64,000 bases of DNA. Origin: Neptunomonas qingdaonensis. GTDB taxonomy: Bacteria > Pseudomonadota > Gammaproteobacteria > Pseudomonadales > Balneatricaceae. The DNA lies in the NCBI RefSeq assembly GCF_900113275.1, contig NZ_FOOU01000014.1, positions 44,876 through 108,875 on the forward strand, in the 5' to 3' direction. The position numbers and the translations under genes are program-made. The notes beneath the pieces were generated by a model. It was not told the DNA's origin, did not search any database, and saw only the letters and a list, made by a program, of their open reading frames with translations. Numbering within the stretch: the first letter of the stretch is position 1; each line of letters begins with the position of its first letter. Below, one piece after another: positions 9,268-18,346 of this stretch.

Positions 9268-10541
9268 TACTGAGTGACTGCCGGAAGCTGCGCCGCTTCT
9301 GATGGGGAAAGCTCAGATGGCACTGATTCAGATGAAATAAGTCCAGATGTTGCCGGTGTAACAGCCGATTGAGCAGAAGAGGTAAGACGATCTATCATCT
9401 TTTTAATCGCTTTCATCTGTGGTGCATCTTTTTGCGCATAGGTAAACGGCGGCAAATTTGCGCTTGTATATCCCCAAAAATCCCAGCAACCGCGCGGATT
9501 AATAGGATTAATCGATGATTTTTTTACCTGTGGATAGAGAATGATCAGATTATTGTTATCTGCCACTTCGTTATAGCCGGTTTCTTCAATGTAAGTGGTT
9601 CCTATCACCGATATTCCCTGACGGCATCCATGCAGAGAGACGTGCACACGGCACTGCTCAGTTGTGCATGACTGCGGAATATAAACGTAAGCATCATCAT
9701 CCATGCTGGTGTTATCCGTGTCTAAAAACTCTTTCTGGTTAAAACGCAACAACTCCCCGTGCAACATTTTTTCTGCTTCTGGCTCTACTGCATGTTCTGC
9801 TATTTTTTCTGGCATGGGAGACAAAACAGGCGCTTCATTTAACTCGCCATAAATATGAGCAAGCAGTTTTCTGGCCTGCGCTATATCACAGTTATTGATG
9901 TAAGGAGATTGAGTAACATCACAGGGCGCATCACTGGCATCATTAGTAATAAATGCGTGTCCCGCATCTATGCTTTTATTATAGAAAATATGTTCATCCG
10001 GCAAACCCAGGGCGCGATAAAATGCCTGCGTAGCATCAACAACACCGGTCACGACAGTATCATCATTACGTCCTGAAAAAATATACACCTTGTCATCCAG
10101 CAGATTGGACAAATCATCAATCTCCCCTGCTGTCAGGGCGTCTTTTGCCTGAGCCGCTAAATCACTCCCATTGGGAAAAAACCATGCCGGGCAGATAAAC
10201 CAAGTGTATTTACAGGGATCCATACAACTGGTAAGCGCATTATTCAGCGGCGATAACCATGAAAAAGTAGAGGCACAATTCCACGGACCTCCCGCAATAA
10301 TAGCGGCACCGACTAAATCTTTGGAATACGCCACATGAAATTGAGACGCCATAAATGCACCGGAAGACAAACCGGAAATCGAGGTTTGATCCGGGAGTGC
10401 ATTCAGCCCGGGCAAACGAGGCTGTATGGCACTGGCCGTGTGCGCTGCCAGCATGATCAGTAATAGGGTCATGAGCCTGATCATCAATCTGCTCAGTGCC
10501 ATACTATTAAACCCACCCACTAATAAAATATTTTTCAGCAT
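9267..10541 (-). CDS. PHB-depolymerase-family esterase, exported
   Basis: A 424-residue serine hydrolase. The signal peptide comprises a hydrophobic stretch (about 19-33) with an ASA cleavage-like site at 36-38. The lipase box GLSSGA places the nucleophile at Ser59, followed by QFHVAYS as in extracellular poly(3-hydroxybutyrate) depolymerases. A later Asp-containing SGRNDDTV, a C-terminal SLHGCRQ and an RGCWDFWGY region fit the same family. It likely cleaves a polyester or other ester outside the cytoplasm. The ATG at 10541 has an excellent AGGGAAG site. First gene of the run with the hydratase and exonuclease. Confidence 0.82.
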   Translation of the reverse strand: MLKNILLVGGFNSMALSRLMIRLMTLLLIMLAAHTASAIQPRLPGLNALPDQTSISGLSSGAFMASQFHVAYSKDLVGAAIIAGGPWNCASTFSWLSPLNNALTSCMDPCKYTWFICPAWFFPNGSDLAAQAKDALTAGEIDDLSNLLDDKVYIFSGRNDDTVVTGVVDATQAFYRALGLPDEHIFYNKSIDAGHAFITNDASDAPCDVTQSPYINNCDIAQARKLLAHIYGELNEAPVLSPMPEKIAEHAVEPEAEKMLHGELLRFNQKEFLDTDNTSMDDDAYVYIPQSCTTEQCRVHVSLHGCRQGISVIGTTYIEETGYNEVADNNNLIILYPQVKKSSINPINPRGCWDFWGYTSANLPPFTYAQKDAPQMKAIKKMIDRLTSSAQSAVTPATSGLISSESVPSELSPSEAAQLPAVTQ

Positions 10542-10639
10542 CTTACTTCCCTATAATTATTTGAGCATTACGAGAGCACGAACTAACAGCAACTCGCTAG
10601 CGGCTACGTTGAACAAACTCCAAGTCTGGCCAATCAATG

Positions 10640-10900
10640 CAATAAGTCATGGGGTTACACCGCCAGGCACTGGCGTGAGCCTTGATGCACAAGAGTCTCC
10701 CCCCTGCCTCAACATCACCAATGCCTTCCTAGTGATAAGCGGCATCAATCACGACGGCAGCAACTTTAATCCACTCCGCTTTGATAAGCTCGGACGTCTA
10801 CATCGACAAACCCTTTTGAGCAATTAAGATCCAGCATAGAGGCAGCCTGCGAGGCGGTACGATAACATAAGTCCAGCCGTTTTCACTCAACGCAGCCTAT
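10640..10900 (-). pseudogene. folD-like gene relic (C-terminal part)
   Basis: In successive minus-strand frames I read ELIKAEWIKVAAVVIDA, then GIGDVEAGG, then ASRLTPVPGGVTP. These match in order the FolD (methylene-THF dehydrogenase/cyclohydrolase) C-terminal signatures of the type DWIKxGAxVIDVG, GDV and ITPVPGGVGPMT. A TAG lies between the first two blocks (about 10730), and a frame change occurs in a G run between the second and third. A further shift replaces GPMT. Upstream (to about 10900) LCYRTASQAA could be the preceding TVCHxxT region. No intact frame exists; clearly a dead gene. Confidence 0.7.
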
Positions 10901-10909
10901 GTTAAGTAT

Positions 10910-11032
10910 CTATAAGCACTCAGTCATACAGATAAAACCCTTCGGCAACATAAAAGAGTCGCCAGCCTTCACGCAAGAGCCATCAACACGACGAGTATAA
11001 CTGCCCCGATCGACACTGATGAATGAGCCAGA
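10910..11032 (-). pseudogene. small cupin (DUF861-like) relic
   Basis: A 40-codon minus-strand stretch from 11032 to a TAG at 10910-10912 reads SGSFISVDRGSYTRR then VKAGDSFMLPKGFICMTE, resembling the second half of a small cupin (acidic loop, then AGDSFxIPKGF). It is preceded at once by TGA with no start codon, so only a fragment remains. It sits directly upstream of the folD-like relic in the same direction, suggesting one lost operon. Confidence 0.5.
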
Positions 11033-11638
11033 TCAAAGACTATTACCTTATTAATTGACGATTAAGTCATGGTCACATCGGCTGGACTTGAGTCGTACCA
11101 CATAAAAAAAAACCCCAACATCTGAGTGCTGGGGCATTATCACATCAGGGGAACATCTGCGATAAATTCTGCTCACTTTCTGAACCGAAGAAGGTCAGTA
11201 TAAACAGAACACACTGTACGTAAACGAACATTAAATTAACTCATTATTCCTTTTTGGTATAAATGTGACACCATCTCTACTTATAGCCAGAGATAATGCT
11301 AGTAACAGAGAGCTTGATAGCGCATGAGATTATGATCATTAATCAACAACTCACTCAGCATGCCTTAAATAATTTTCATTAAGACTCAGAGTAATTGCCT
11401 GCCGCCTAACAATTAACTAAAAATAAACTCAACCAGAGTTGTAACGAGAAAGCAAAGCCTGATGATTAAATCGGCTTTATGCGTGCTTGATGTTAACAAA
11501 ACCAAAGTTGAATTGACTAATGCAAATGAAAAATATATCAGATAAGATGTTCAGACTAGGGTGGTAAATCCTATTTTGCTGTCCTTTATAAGAATAACAA
11601 ATAAAAATCTTTTCGTTACATAAGATGAGGACGTAGCT
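11033..11638. other. decayed intergenic region
   Basis: About 600 bases without a recognisable gene on either strand. The only structured element is the minus-facing terminator at 11104-11134. No ORF with a good ribosome site was seen. Confidence 0.4.
11104..11134 (-). terminator. orphan minus-strand terminator
   Basis: CCCCA (11113-11117) pairs with TGGGG (11130-11134), with extra CA/TG pairing. On the minus strand it is followed by nine T (A run 11104-11112). No intact gene ends here, so it probably outlived its gene. Confidence 0.65.
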
Positions 11639-11824
11639 ATGATCAACAAAGAACATATGCAACAAGTAAGCATCGGAACGAGCATTATAGTCCCACTTGA
11701 ACAGCTACTAAGCTGGCAAGACCCCCACTGCCCTGACAGCTTATTCATGCTAGAAGAGTTCAGTCACGTCAACAATGATGCTGAGTTTTTACTCGACTAC
11801 GAAGAAGAATCAACCCACCACTAA
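11639..11824 (+). CDS. small hypothetical protein (61 aa)
   Basis: ATG 11639 has GAGGAC about eight bases upstream, and the frame ends at TAA 11822-11824. The product is acidic, begins MINKEHMQQVSIG and ends in a Glu/Asp-rich tail with two His. No domain recognised. It lies alone in a long gene-poor stretch with decayed genes, so it may itself be a remnant. Confidence 0.35.
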   Translation: MINKEHMQQVSIGTSIIVPLEQLLSWQDPHCPDSLFMLEEFSHVNNDAEFLLDYEEESTHH

Positions 11825-11972
11825 GAAGAGACAACTGGGCTGCTAGTAGCGTCTCAACCACGCAAGCCCGGTTTAGTATATCCAATTAATCACCTCTGAG
11901 CGGCCACCTGTTCTTTGATGAAGGCCCCGTTACTGGAGGAGAATCATGTCATATTCAACACTATGCCAATGC

Positions 11973-12707
11973 TTACCGTACTTCCTTGGTATCTTGCGGT
12001 ATAGCTACCCCGGTCTTACGATAACGCCGCCCCAGTAACCATAGCATCAGCGCTGCCCCCATGCCGCTCGATCCTAATATCATTGTCATAATCATGATCT
12101 GATAACGCACCGCAATTAAAGGTGAGACACCCGATAAAATTTGTCCTGTCATCATCCCCGGCAACGCGACCAAGCCCACTGCCAGCAACCCGTTGACCTG
12201 TGGAATCATAGCCGCATGGAAGGCACTTAAACGTGCTGACTGCTCATCCTTGTTCTGATGAAGCTCGGCATGATAACGCTCTGCCGCCAGGCTGATGGCG
12301 TTCATGGTGTTTGCAAAGTACATCCCTGCCAGCGGTATAATCACACGCGGCTCATACCAAACATCCACTGCCAACACCAACTGCAGAGTAATCAAAAGAT
12401 GCAGAGCAACGGACACACCTAACGCAATGAAAGCGGGTTTCAAAAAACCTTTATGATGATTCACAGGGCGTATTGAAATCCAGGCAGCGGCACTAATCAT
12501 GACCAACAATACCGCCAGTGTCAGCCAGATAGACGGATTACCAAATAAAGCAACAAGCACATAACCCACACCGATCAACTGCAGTGTCATCCGCGCACTG
12601 GCAAGCAATATTTCAGACGGCTTTCCCTGCCAGCTAAAATAAATCCCGCAGACAATCACAACGGGCAATGCGCACCATGCTAACGATAACCATGAGATTT
12701 CGGGCAT
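11973..12707 (-). CDS. FetB/UPF0014-family ABC permease, orphan
   Basis: A 244-residue membrane protein with about seven hydrophobic segments. RMTLQLIGVGYV, IIPLAGMYFANTMNA and GLVALPGMMTGQILSGV are hallmark segments of the UPF0014/FetB family (E. coli FetB helps export iron with the ATPase FetA). No ATPase gene is adjacent. Compared with the family as I remember it, about 15-20 residues around the cytoplasmic LALGAT-type loop, which should dock on the ATPase, are missing between ERYHAEL and AAMIPQVN. The protein is correspondingly short (usual about 260). Transport function is therefore uncertain. It follows the flavoprotein gene after 25 bases. Confidence 0.8.
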   Translation of the reverse strand: MPEISWLSLAWCALPVVIVCGIYFSWQGKPSEILLASARMTLQLIGVGYVLVALFGNPSIWLTLAVLLVMISAAAWISIRPVNHHKGFLKPAFIALGVSVALHLLITLQLVLAVDVWYEPRVIIPLAGMYFANTMNAISLAAERYHAELHQNKDEQSARLSAFHAAMIPQVNGLLAVGLVALPGMMTGQILSGVSPLIAVRYQIMIMTMILGSSGMGAALMLWLLGRRYRKTGVAIPQDTKEVR

Positions 12708-12732
12708 AAATGTGAACTCCGTAGCTTTTCAT

Positions 12733-13329
12733 TCAGAGTAGTTTCAATGCGAGTGCTTCTGCTTTTTTTTTGACCTGTGGTGATAACTGCGGCGTCGACT
12801 GCTTTGCAACAAGCCCGGTAAACAGCGTTCCGACGACATGGGCACCGATTACCTTAGCCGTCGTTTTAAGCTGCTTGTGTGTTCCGTTCAACCACCGTCC
12901 CAATATACCTGGCGCGGCACAGGAAGAAACCAGTATCGCCTTTTTGGGCAACAAGTCCGCTTTACGAAAAACAGGAGCATTTTGATCCCATGGCCAATAT
13001 GCATACACTATTAAGCGTTCCATAAAACGTTTAAAAACTGCCGTTACAGAACCAAAATTAGTAGGCGAAGCAAGCACGTAAGCATCCGCCATCTCTATCT
13101 TATCGACCAACGCCTGCATTGCATCTTGCTGTACACATTTACCCGGATTATTACCCTTTTTCTTTGTACATTCCCTGCAATTCAGACAAAATTCAATAGG
13201 ATAATCACGCAGGTCAACCCGATCAACGACAGCGCCTTCGGCCTTAAGCGCCGGCACCATTACATCCAGAGTTTGATCAGTAATACCGCCTGACCGGTAT
13301 GAGCCATTGATCACAAGTATTTTAGGCAT
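12733..13329 (-). CDS. NADPH-dependent FMN reductase-like flavoprotein with Cys cluster
   Basis: A 198-residue flavodoxin-fold protein. It begins KILVINGSYRSGG (phosphate-binding loop for FMN) and continues with ASPTNFGSVTAVFKRF, typical of NAD(P)H-dependent FMN reductases. Cysteines at 48, 51, 54 and 65 (CxxCxxC then C) resemble the compact iron-sulfur motif of Isf-type flavoproteins, though the last spacing is longer. It probably passes electrons from NAD(P)H to an unknown acceptor. First gene of a pair with the FetB-like permease. A good ribosome site (GGAGGTAAT) precedes the ATG. Confidence 0.75.
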   Translation of the reverse strand: MPKILVINGSYRSGGITDQTLDVMVPALKAEGAVVDRVDLRDYPIEFCLNCRECTKKKGNNPGKCVQQDAMQALVDKIEMADAYVLASPTNFGSVTAVFKRFMERLIVYAYWPWDQNAPVFRKADLLPKKAILVSSCAAPGILGRWLNGTHKQLKTTAKVIGAHVVGTLFTGLVAKQSTPQLSPQVKKKAEALALKLL

Positions 13330-13559
13330 AATTTAATTACCTCCAATCAAGATTAAAGGATGCGCTTTATTATATTTAACTGGAGTCAAGCGAGCTTTAA
13401 TCTCTATTGAAATGTAATAAAAAGTCTACACTGAAAAAATGACAAACGCAGGATCAGATGAATTAAATAAACGTAACAGAGACTTAAATAATAATGAGGG
13501 AAGCTTAAATAAATAAAGGAAAAGCCAAGACATCTACTGAGAAGCTTTTATTGAGAAGC

Positions 13560-13593
13560 TTTGCTCACTCAGAAAACCACCTGAGTGAGCAAA
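13560..13593. other. perfect 13-bp hairpin downstream of nadA
   Basis: TTTGCTCACTCAG at 13560-13572 and its exact complement at 13581-13593 enclose an 8-base loop. There is no T run on either side. It lies 32 bases past the nadA stop, and could be a 3'-end stabiliser or a weak terminator. A short direct repeat (TGAGAAGCTTT, twice) sits beside it. Confidence 0.6.
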
Positions 13594-13624
13594 ACCTGAG
13601 TGAACAACAAAGGACTGATATGAC

Positions 13625-14677
13625 CTATTTATTCAGGTTGTTCGAGAAATCGAGCATACGCTGCAACGGACGGCGGGCGTCTTCAATTAACGACTCATCA
13701 ACCAGCACTTCACCCTCTCCGGTTTCCAGAGCAGAGATAATATTTTCAAGACCATTCATTGCCATCCAGGGACAATGTGCGCAACTACGACAGGTAGCAC
13801 CACTACCGCCTGTGGGTGCTTCTAAAAAGGTTTTACCCGGTGCAGACTGACGCATCTTATAAAAAATGCCCCGATCGGTAGCAACGATAAATGTCTCGTT
13901 AGGAAGCTCAGAGGCCGCTTTAATCAACTGCGTTGTCGAACCCACAACATCAGCAATTTCGACGACAGCATCGGGCGATTCAGGATGAACCAATATGGCG
14001 GCATCAGGGTAAACGCTTTTCAGTTCAAGGATGCCTTTAGCTTTAAACTCTTCATGAACAATACAAGAACCATCCCACATTAACATCTCAATGCCGGTTT
14101 GTTTTTGTACATATTCACCCAGATGCTTATCCGGTGCCCAAATAATTTTTTTGCCCTGCTCTTCCAGATGTTCAGCAACATTAACCGCAATACTAGAAGT
14201 GACTACCCAGTCAGCACGGGCTTTTACAGCGGCTGAAGTATTCGCATAGACCACCACTTCATGATCAGGGTGCTGGTCACAAAATGCTGAAAACTCTTCT
14301 ATCGGGCAACCAATATCCAAAGAACAGGTCGCTTCAAGCGTCGGCATGAGAATGCGCTTTTCAGGATTCAGAATCTTGGCGGTTTCGCCCATGAAACGCA
14401 CACCGGCAACAACCAATGTTTGCTCTGGGCGCTGTGTACCAAAACGTGCCATTTCAAGCGAATCAGAGATACATCCGCCCGTTTCTTCGGTGATTTCCTG
14501 AACAATAGCATCGGTATAGTAATGAGCAACTAAGCAGGCATTTTTCTCTTTAAGCAGTGTTTTAATTCGTGATTTGTAACGGTCGATTTCAGCCTGATCC
14601 ATCTCATGTGGCAGATGTTCCTGCGCAAAATGTTCCTGAACCAGAATACGATCCGAAATGTCCTTTTTGCTCAACAT
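13625..14677 (-). CDS. nadA: quinolinate synthase NadA
   Basis: Condenses iminoaspartate with dihydroxyacetone phosphate to quinolinate in de novo NAD synthesis, using a 4Fe-4S cluster. The 350 residues carry [12 protein letters not shown] and the three cluster cysteine regions ([19 protein letters not shown] and CRSCAHCPW). Length is normal. Cytoplasmic. The ATG at 14677 starts directly with the MLSKKD N-terminus. Not in an operon with nadB or nadC here; queC is upstream with a 115-base gap. Confidence 0.95.
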   Translation of the reverse strand: MLSKKDISDRILVQEHFAQEHLPHEMDQAEIDRYKSRIKTLLKEKNACLVAHYYTDAIVQEITEETGGCISDSLEMARFGTQRPEQTLVVAGVRFMGETAKILNPEKRILMPTLEATCSLDIGCPIEEFSAFCDQHPDHEVVVYANTSAAVKARADWVVTSSIAVNVAEHLEEQGKKIIWAPDKHLGEYVQKQTGIEMLMWDGSCIVHEEFKAKGILELKSVYPDAAILVHPESPDAVVEIADVVGSTTQLIKAASELPNETFIVATDRGIFYKMRQSAPGKTFLEAPTGGSGATCRSCAHCPWMAMNGLENIISALETGEGEVLVDESLIEDARRPLQRMLDFSNNLNK

Positions 14678-14792
14678 AGTCAGATATCGCCAGTAAAAAA
14701 TAAATGGGAGGAGTAGAATACACTATGGCGCAATAATTTTCACGCCACAGCAAATACCAGAAGACTCTCGTAAAATGATAAAATGCCAGAAC

Positions 14793-15491
14793 TCAGGCAC
14801 TAATGTAGCGTGTAGGGTCCTGCACACCCGCATCTTCAAAACCTTTAGCGCGCAAGCGACAACTATCACAAACACCACACGCGCGTCCCTCATCATCGGC
14901 CTGATAGCAGGAAATCGTATCCGCGTAATTAACCCCTAAAGACTGACCTTCGCGGATAATATCGGCTTTGGTCATATTCATCAGCGGTGTATAAATTTTA
15001 ACACCCTGGCCAGAAACACCCGTTTTAGTGGCCAAATTCGCCATCTTTTCAAACGCATCGATAAACTCTGGGCGACAATCGGGATAACCGGAATAATCGA
15101 CAGCATTAACACCGATAAAGATAGCAGTCGCTTCAAGCACCTCAGCCCAGCCCAGCGCTAGAGACAAGAAAACCGTGTTCCGCGCGGGAACATAAGTAAC
15201 GGGAATGCCTCCCGTTTCATGATCGGGGACATCGATGCTGTGATCGGTCAGAGCCGATCCGCCAAAGTCTTCCAGATGAAGACGAATGACTCGGTGCTCG
15301 GTGATGCCCAACTGCTCAACAACACACCGGGCAGCATTTAACTCAGTCAGTGCGCGTTGCCCATAATCGAAACTCAACACATAGCAGTCAAAACCCTGAT
15401 TTTTAGCCATCGCTAATGCTGTTGCAGAATCAAGGCCACCTGATAAAAGTACCACAGCCTTGCGTGCAGGCTTAGGTGCAGGCTTAATCAT
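14793..15491 (-). CDS. queC: 7-cyano-7-deazaguanine synthase QueC
   Basis: ATP-dependent conversion of 7-carboxy-7-deazaguanine to preQ0 in queuosine synthesis. PP-loop SGGLDS at 17-22, FDYGQR, and the zinc-binding cysteines of [18 protein letters not shown] near the C-terminus. 232 residues, normal length. It follows cpoB in the same direction, as often in gammaproteobacteria, but the usual companion queE is not between them. Confidence 0.95.
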   Translation of the reverse strand: MIKPAPKPARKAVVLLSGGLDSATALAMAKNQGFDCYVLSFDYGQRALTELNAARCVVEQLGITEHRVIRLHLEDFGGSALTDHSIDVPDHETGGIPVTYVPARNTVFLSLALGWAEVLEATAIFIGVNAVDYSGYPDCRPEFIDAFEKMANLATKTGVSGQGVKIYTPLMNMTKADIIREGQSLGVNYADTISCYQADDEGRACGVCDSCRLRAKGFEDAGVQDPTRYISA

Positions 15492-15538
15492 AACTATTTT
15501 ATTCCTACTTATTTATTAAACTTTTTTGCTTAAATTTG

Positions 15539-16384
15539 TTATTGGCCCAGAGCACTGGCCGCCAGCTGCGCCGCTGATGTATCGGGATACTCCTTGACAA
15601 CACGAGACATAAATATCATCGACTTTTCAAGATTCCCCTGCTGTTTATAAAGAATACCTAATTTATACAATGCATCTGAGGCTTTTCGTGAATCACGGTA
15701 CTGATCGGCCACACGTAAAAAAGAGGCCTCGGATTCCTTCTGCTTGCCTTGCGCCAAATAAATTTCACCCAGCCAATAATAAGCATTAGCTACACGCGGG
15801 CTATCAGGATAATCAGTGAGAAAGCTGGTAAAGCTGTTTGCCGCAGCATTAAAATCACGCTCTCTGACAAGCGCAAATGCCGCCTGATAGTCACTCTGAT
15901 CACCAGCCGATGAGCCGGCCGTTTCAGACGACGCCGTGGCTGATTTATCCACATTGCTTAATGAAGATGTGTTTCGGCCAGCGGTGTTTTCTTCTGCTGA
16001 TGTCTTTTCTTGGGCTTTAACATCAACTGATGAAGTGCTGCGTGGCTCTTCACTGCTAACAGCGCCGCTTTCGCCCTGCATCTGGCTTTGCATAATCAAA
16101 CTAAGACGTCGATCCAGATCGCGATAGCGCTCTTTCTGATCCGTTTCAATACGTTTTAAGCGGTACTCTTGAGACTCAAGCTGGCCTCTTAAACTACGCA
16201 CTTCGTCTTGCAGTTGTTGAATGGTAATGATCAACTGGCTGCTTTGCGAAAGCGCATAATTGCCTGAGGCTGAGTTATTTTGATTAACCTCAATAACGGG
16301 AACAACCTGTGCAGCCTGAGCAGCCACTGCAAAAGCAGTGGCTGCCAGACAGACAGATATTCTTTTTAGGAATATCAACTTCAT
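15539..16384 (-). CDS. cpoB: cell division coordinator CpoB (YbgF)
   Basis: Periplasmic Tol-associated protein that links outer-membrane constriction to PBP1B activity. Signal peptide at about 1-24 (ending AQAAQ), a coiled-coil region at about 55-95 rich in Gln/Leu/Arg, a Ser/Thr-rich linker, and C-terminal TPRs from about 165 (YQAAFALVRERDFNAA, YPDSPRVANAYYWLGE). 281 residues. The ATG overlaps the pal stop (TAATG), so translation is coupled to pal. Confidence 0.93.
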   Translation of the reverse strand: MKLIFLKRISVCLAATAFAVAAQAAQVVPVIEVNQNNSASGNYALSQSSQLIITIQQLQDEVRSLRGQLESQEYRLKRIETDQKERYRDLDRRLSLIMQSQMQGESGAVSSEEPRSTSSVDVKAQEKTSAEENTAGRNTSSLSNVDKSATASSETAGSSAGDQSDYQAAFALVRERDFNAAANSFTSFLTDYPDSPRVANAYYWLGEIYLAQGKQKESEASFLRVADQYRDSRKASDALYKLGILYKQQGNLEKSMIFMSRVVKEYPDTSAAQLAASALGQ

Positions 16385-16926
16385 TAGCGCGCTACATATT
16401 TCAGTTCAACACGACGGTTCTGAGAGAGAGAATCTTCTCCTGAACCCATAAAAGCTGGTTTTTCTTCACCGAAGCTAATCGACTCAACCTGAGAGCCATT
16501 AACACCGTTTACAGCAAGAAAACGCTCAACTGCCTGGGCTCGACGCTCGCCCAATGCCATATTATATTCACGAGTTCCACGCTCATCTGCATGTCCTTCC
16601 AGACGAACAGACGCTTGCGGGTGTGTTGCCAGATATTGAGCATGTGCTTCAAGATCAGCAATACTATCGTTACGCACAGATGAAGTATCAAAATCAAAAT
16701 AGAAAACAGTTTGAAGATTTGCGACATCAACTGAACCGCCCATACCTGAGCCTGAGCCTGATCCGCTCATACCGGCTCCTGAGCCAGCACCATAGGTAGT
16801 AGCAGAGCCGTTAGCTGATGAAGACAAATCGCCGTCTTCAGTTAACGTACTTGGCGAACTACAACCCACAACCCAGACAACTGATAGAGCTAGTGATATT
16901 GCTTTTGCAGCACTTGAAACGCGCAT
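16384..16926 (-). CDS. pal: peptidoglycan-associated lipoprotein Pal
   Basis: Outer-membrane lipoprotein that anchors the envelope to peptidoglycan and partners TolB. Lipobox VVGC with the lipidated Cys at 22, a Gly/Ser-rich linker (about 40-65), and an OmpA-like domain with FYFDFDTSSVR and LEGHADERGTREYN, the latter holding the diaminopimelate-binding Asp/Arg. 180 residues. Third-from-last gene of tolQRAB-pal-cpoB-queC. Confidence 0.96.
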   Translation of the reverse strand: MRVSSAAKAISLALSVVWVVGCSSPSTLTEDGDLSSSANGSATTYGAGSGAGMSGSGSGSGMGGSVDVANLQTVFYFDFDTSSVRNDSIADLEAHAQYLATHPQASVRLEGHADERGTREYNMALGERRAQAVERFLAVNGVNGSQVESISFGEEKPAFMGSGEDSLSQNRRVELKYVAR

Positions 16927-16990
16927 GGTAACTCCTGATTAATGACTTCTGGCCTTGGCCTGTGGTTTTGTAACTTTTCTATCTGGAACA

Positions 16991-17030
16991 ATTTATATCT
17001 ATTTATAACTATTTATATCTGTTTATAACT
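16991..17030. repeat. 10/20-bp AT-rich tandem repeat, tolB-pal gap
   Basis: Four consecutive 10-mers: ATTTATATCT, ATTTATAACT, ATTTATATCT and GTTTATAACT. This is a 20-bp unit twice with one mismatch. It fills much of the 128-base gap between tolB and pal and contains TATA-like boxes that may serve a pal promoter (inference). Confidence 0.8.
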
Positions 17031-17054
17031 ACAGTTGTTTGAGAACAACCTTTA

Positions 17055-18344
17055 TTACTGTAAAAAAGGAGACCAAGCAGGCTCCCTCACATCCCCCTGT
17101 GTATTCGGCATAGTAAACCGAACACGTCCATCCAGAGAAACACCGGCTAACACACCACGACCGCCTTTCTTGGTAGCATAAAGTATAATACTACCATTAG
17201 GGGCAATCGTAGGGGATTCATCTAATCCTGTACTGGTCAGAATATCCAGGCGACCCGTTTTCAAATCCTGAACAGCAATATGAAAACCAGAAGCGTCCTG
17301 GTGAACCATGCTCAGAAAACGTCCATCCTGAGTCAAACGACCGCGACTATTATACTTGCCTTCGAAGGTTATACGCTTCAAATTCTTTGTCGGCAGATGT
17401 AATGAATAGATCTGCGGCATGCCGCCACGATCCGAGGTGAACAGCAACGACTCACCGTCAGGTGCCCAGGTCGGCTCTGTATCAATTCCATAATGACGCG
17501 TCACACGCTCCAACTGCCCGGTTGCCAGCGTTAATATATAGATTTCAGGGTTGCCGTCTTTAGATAATACCAACGCTAAACGATCGCCCTGCGGAGACCA
17601 GGCAGGCGCACCATTAAGGCCTTTAAAAGATTGAATCCGCTGACGCTGCCCTGTTGCCAGGTGCTGCACATAGATTGAAGGACGCGTACTTTCAAAGGAA
17701 ACATAAGCCAGCTTACTGCCATCTTTGGACCAGGTAGGCGAAAGAATAGGTTCTTTAGACTCAAGAATCGTGCGAGGACGCGCGCCATCAGAATCGGCCA
17801 TTTGTAAACGATAACGATATTTATCTTTGCCCAACATTTCTGCCGTTACATACACAATCCTGGTCGAAAACGCACCTTTGATGCCGGTTATCTGCTGGAA
17901 AATCTGATCTGCAATATAATGTGCAACATCACGTAGATTGTTACTATTACCATTGACCGTTTCAACCCATATCTGCCGCTCTTTGAGTACATCATATAAC
18001 TCAACCGTTGCGGTTATTTGGCCATTAGTTGCAGGCTGAAGCCTACCAATAACCAGATAATCACTTCCTGAAATACGCCAGTCGCGAAAAAATACCTGAT
18101 CACGGCTGCGAGGCGCGCTCAGCATACTTTCGCGTTTCATCATGCTGAAAAAGCCACTGCGTCCTAAATCGTCGGACACAATTTTTGCGACATCTTCACT
18201 CAACACCTCACCGTCCCAACCAAAAGGAACCACGGCGACGGGCGTTGGCGCATCAACACCTTGTGTTATTTCAACAACCAAATCTGCACGTACTGTCAAA
18301 GCCGATACCAGTAATAGAGCACCAGCCAATAATCGTTTGATCAT
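17055..18344 (-). CDS. tolB: Tol-Pal system protein TolB
   Basis: Periplasmic beta-propeller that shuttles between TolA and Pal. Signal peptide (KRLLAGALLLVSALTVRA), N-terminal alpha/beta domain, then six TolB propeller repeats of the form PxWSPDGxxLAYVS (for example SPTWSKDGSKLAY, APAWSPQGDRLAL, EPTWAPDGESLLF). I choose ATG 18342-18344: AAGGTGG lies five bases upstream and it begins two bases after the tolA stop. A GTG at 18353 would overlap tolA. 429 residues with this start. Confidence 0.95.
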   Translation of the reverse strand: MIKRLLAGALLLVSALTVRADLVVEITQGVDAPTPVAVVPFGWDGEVLSEDVAKIVSDDLGRSGFFSMMKRESMLSAPRSRDQVFFRDWRISGSDYLVIGRLQPATNGQITATVELYDVLKERQIWVETVNGNSNNLRDVAHYIADQIFQQITGIKGAFSTRIVYVTAEMLGKDKYRYRLQMADSDGARPRTILESKEPILSPTWSKDGSKLAYVSFESTRPSIYVQHLATGQRQRIQSFKGLNGAPAWSPQGDRLALVLSKDGNPEIYILTLATGQLERVTRHYGIDTEPTWAPDGESLLFTSDRGGMPQIYSLHLPTKNLKRITFEGKYNSRGRLTQDGRFLSMVHQDASGFHIAVQDLKTGRLDILTSTGLDESPTIAPNGSIILYATKKGGRGVLAGVSLDGRVRFTMPNTQGDVREPAWSPFLQ

Positions 18345-18346
18345 GC

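Noticed and set aside
10426..10827. 133-residue plus-strand frame
   Set aside because: Begins inside the esterase gene and runs over the folD-like relic; no own ribosome site.
11477..11748. Two short minus-strand frames in the gene-poor gap
   Set aside because: AT-rich, no start signal and no domain, overlapping the better plus-strand ORF.
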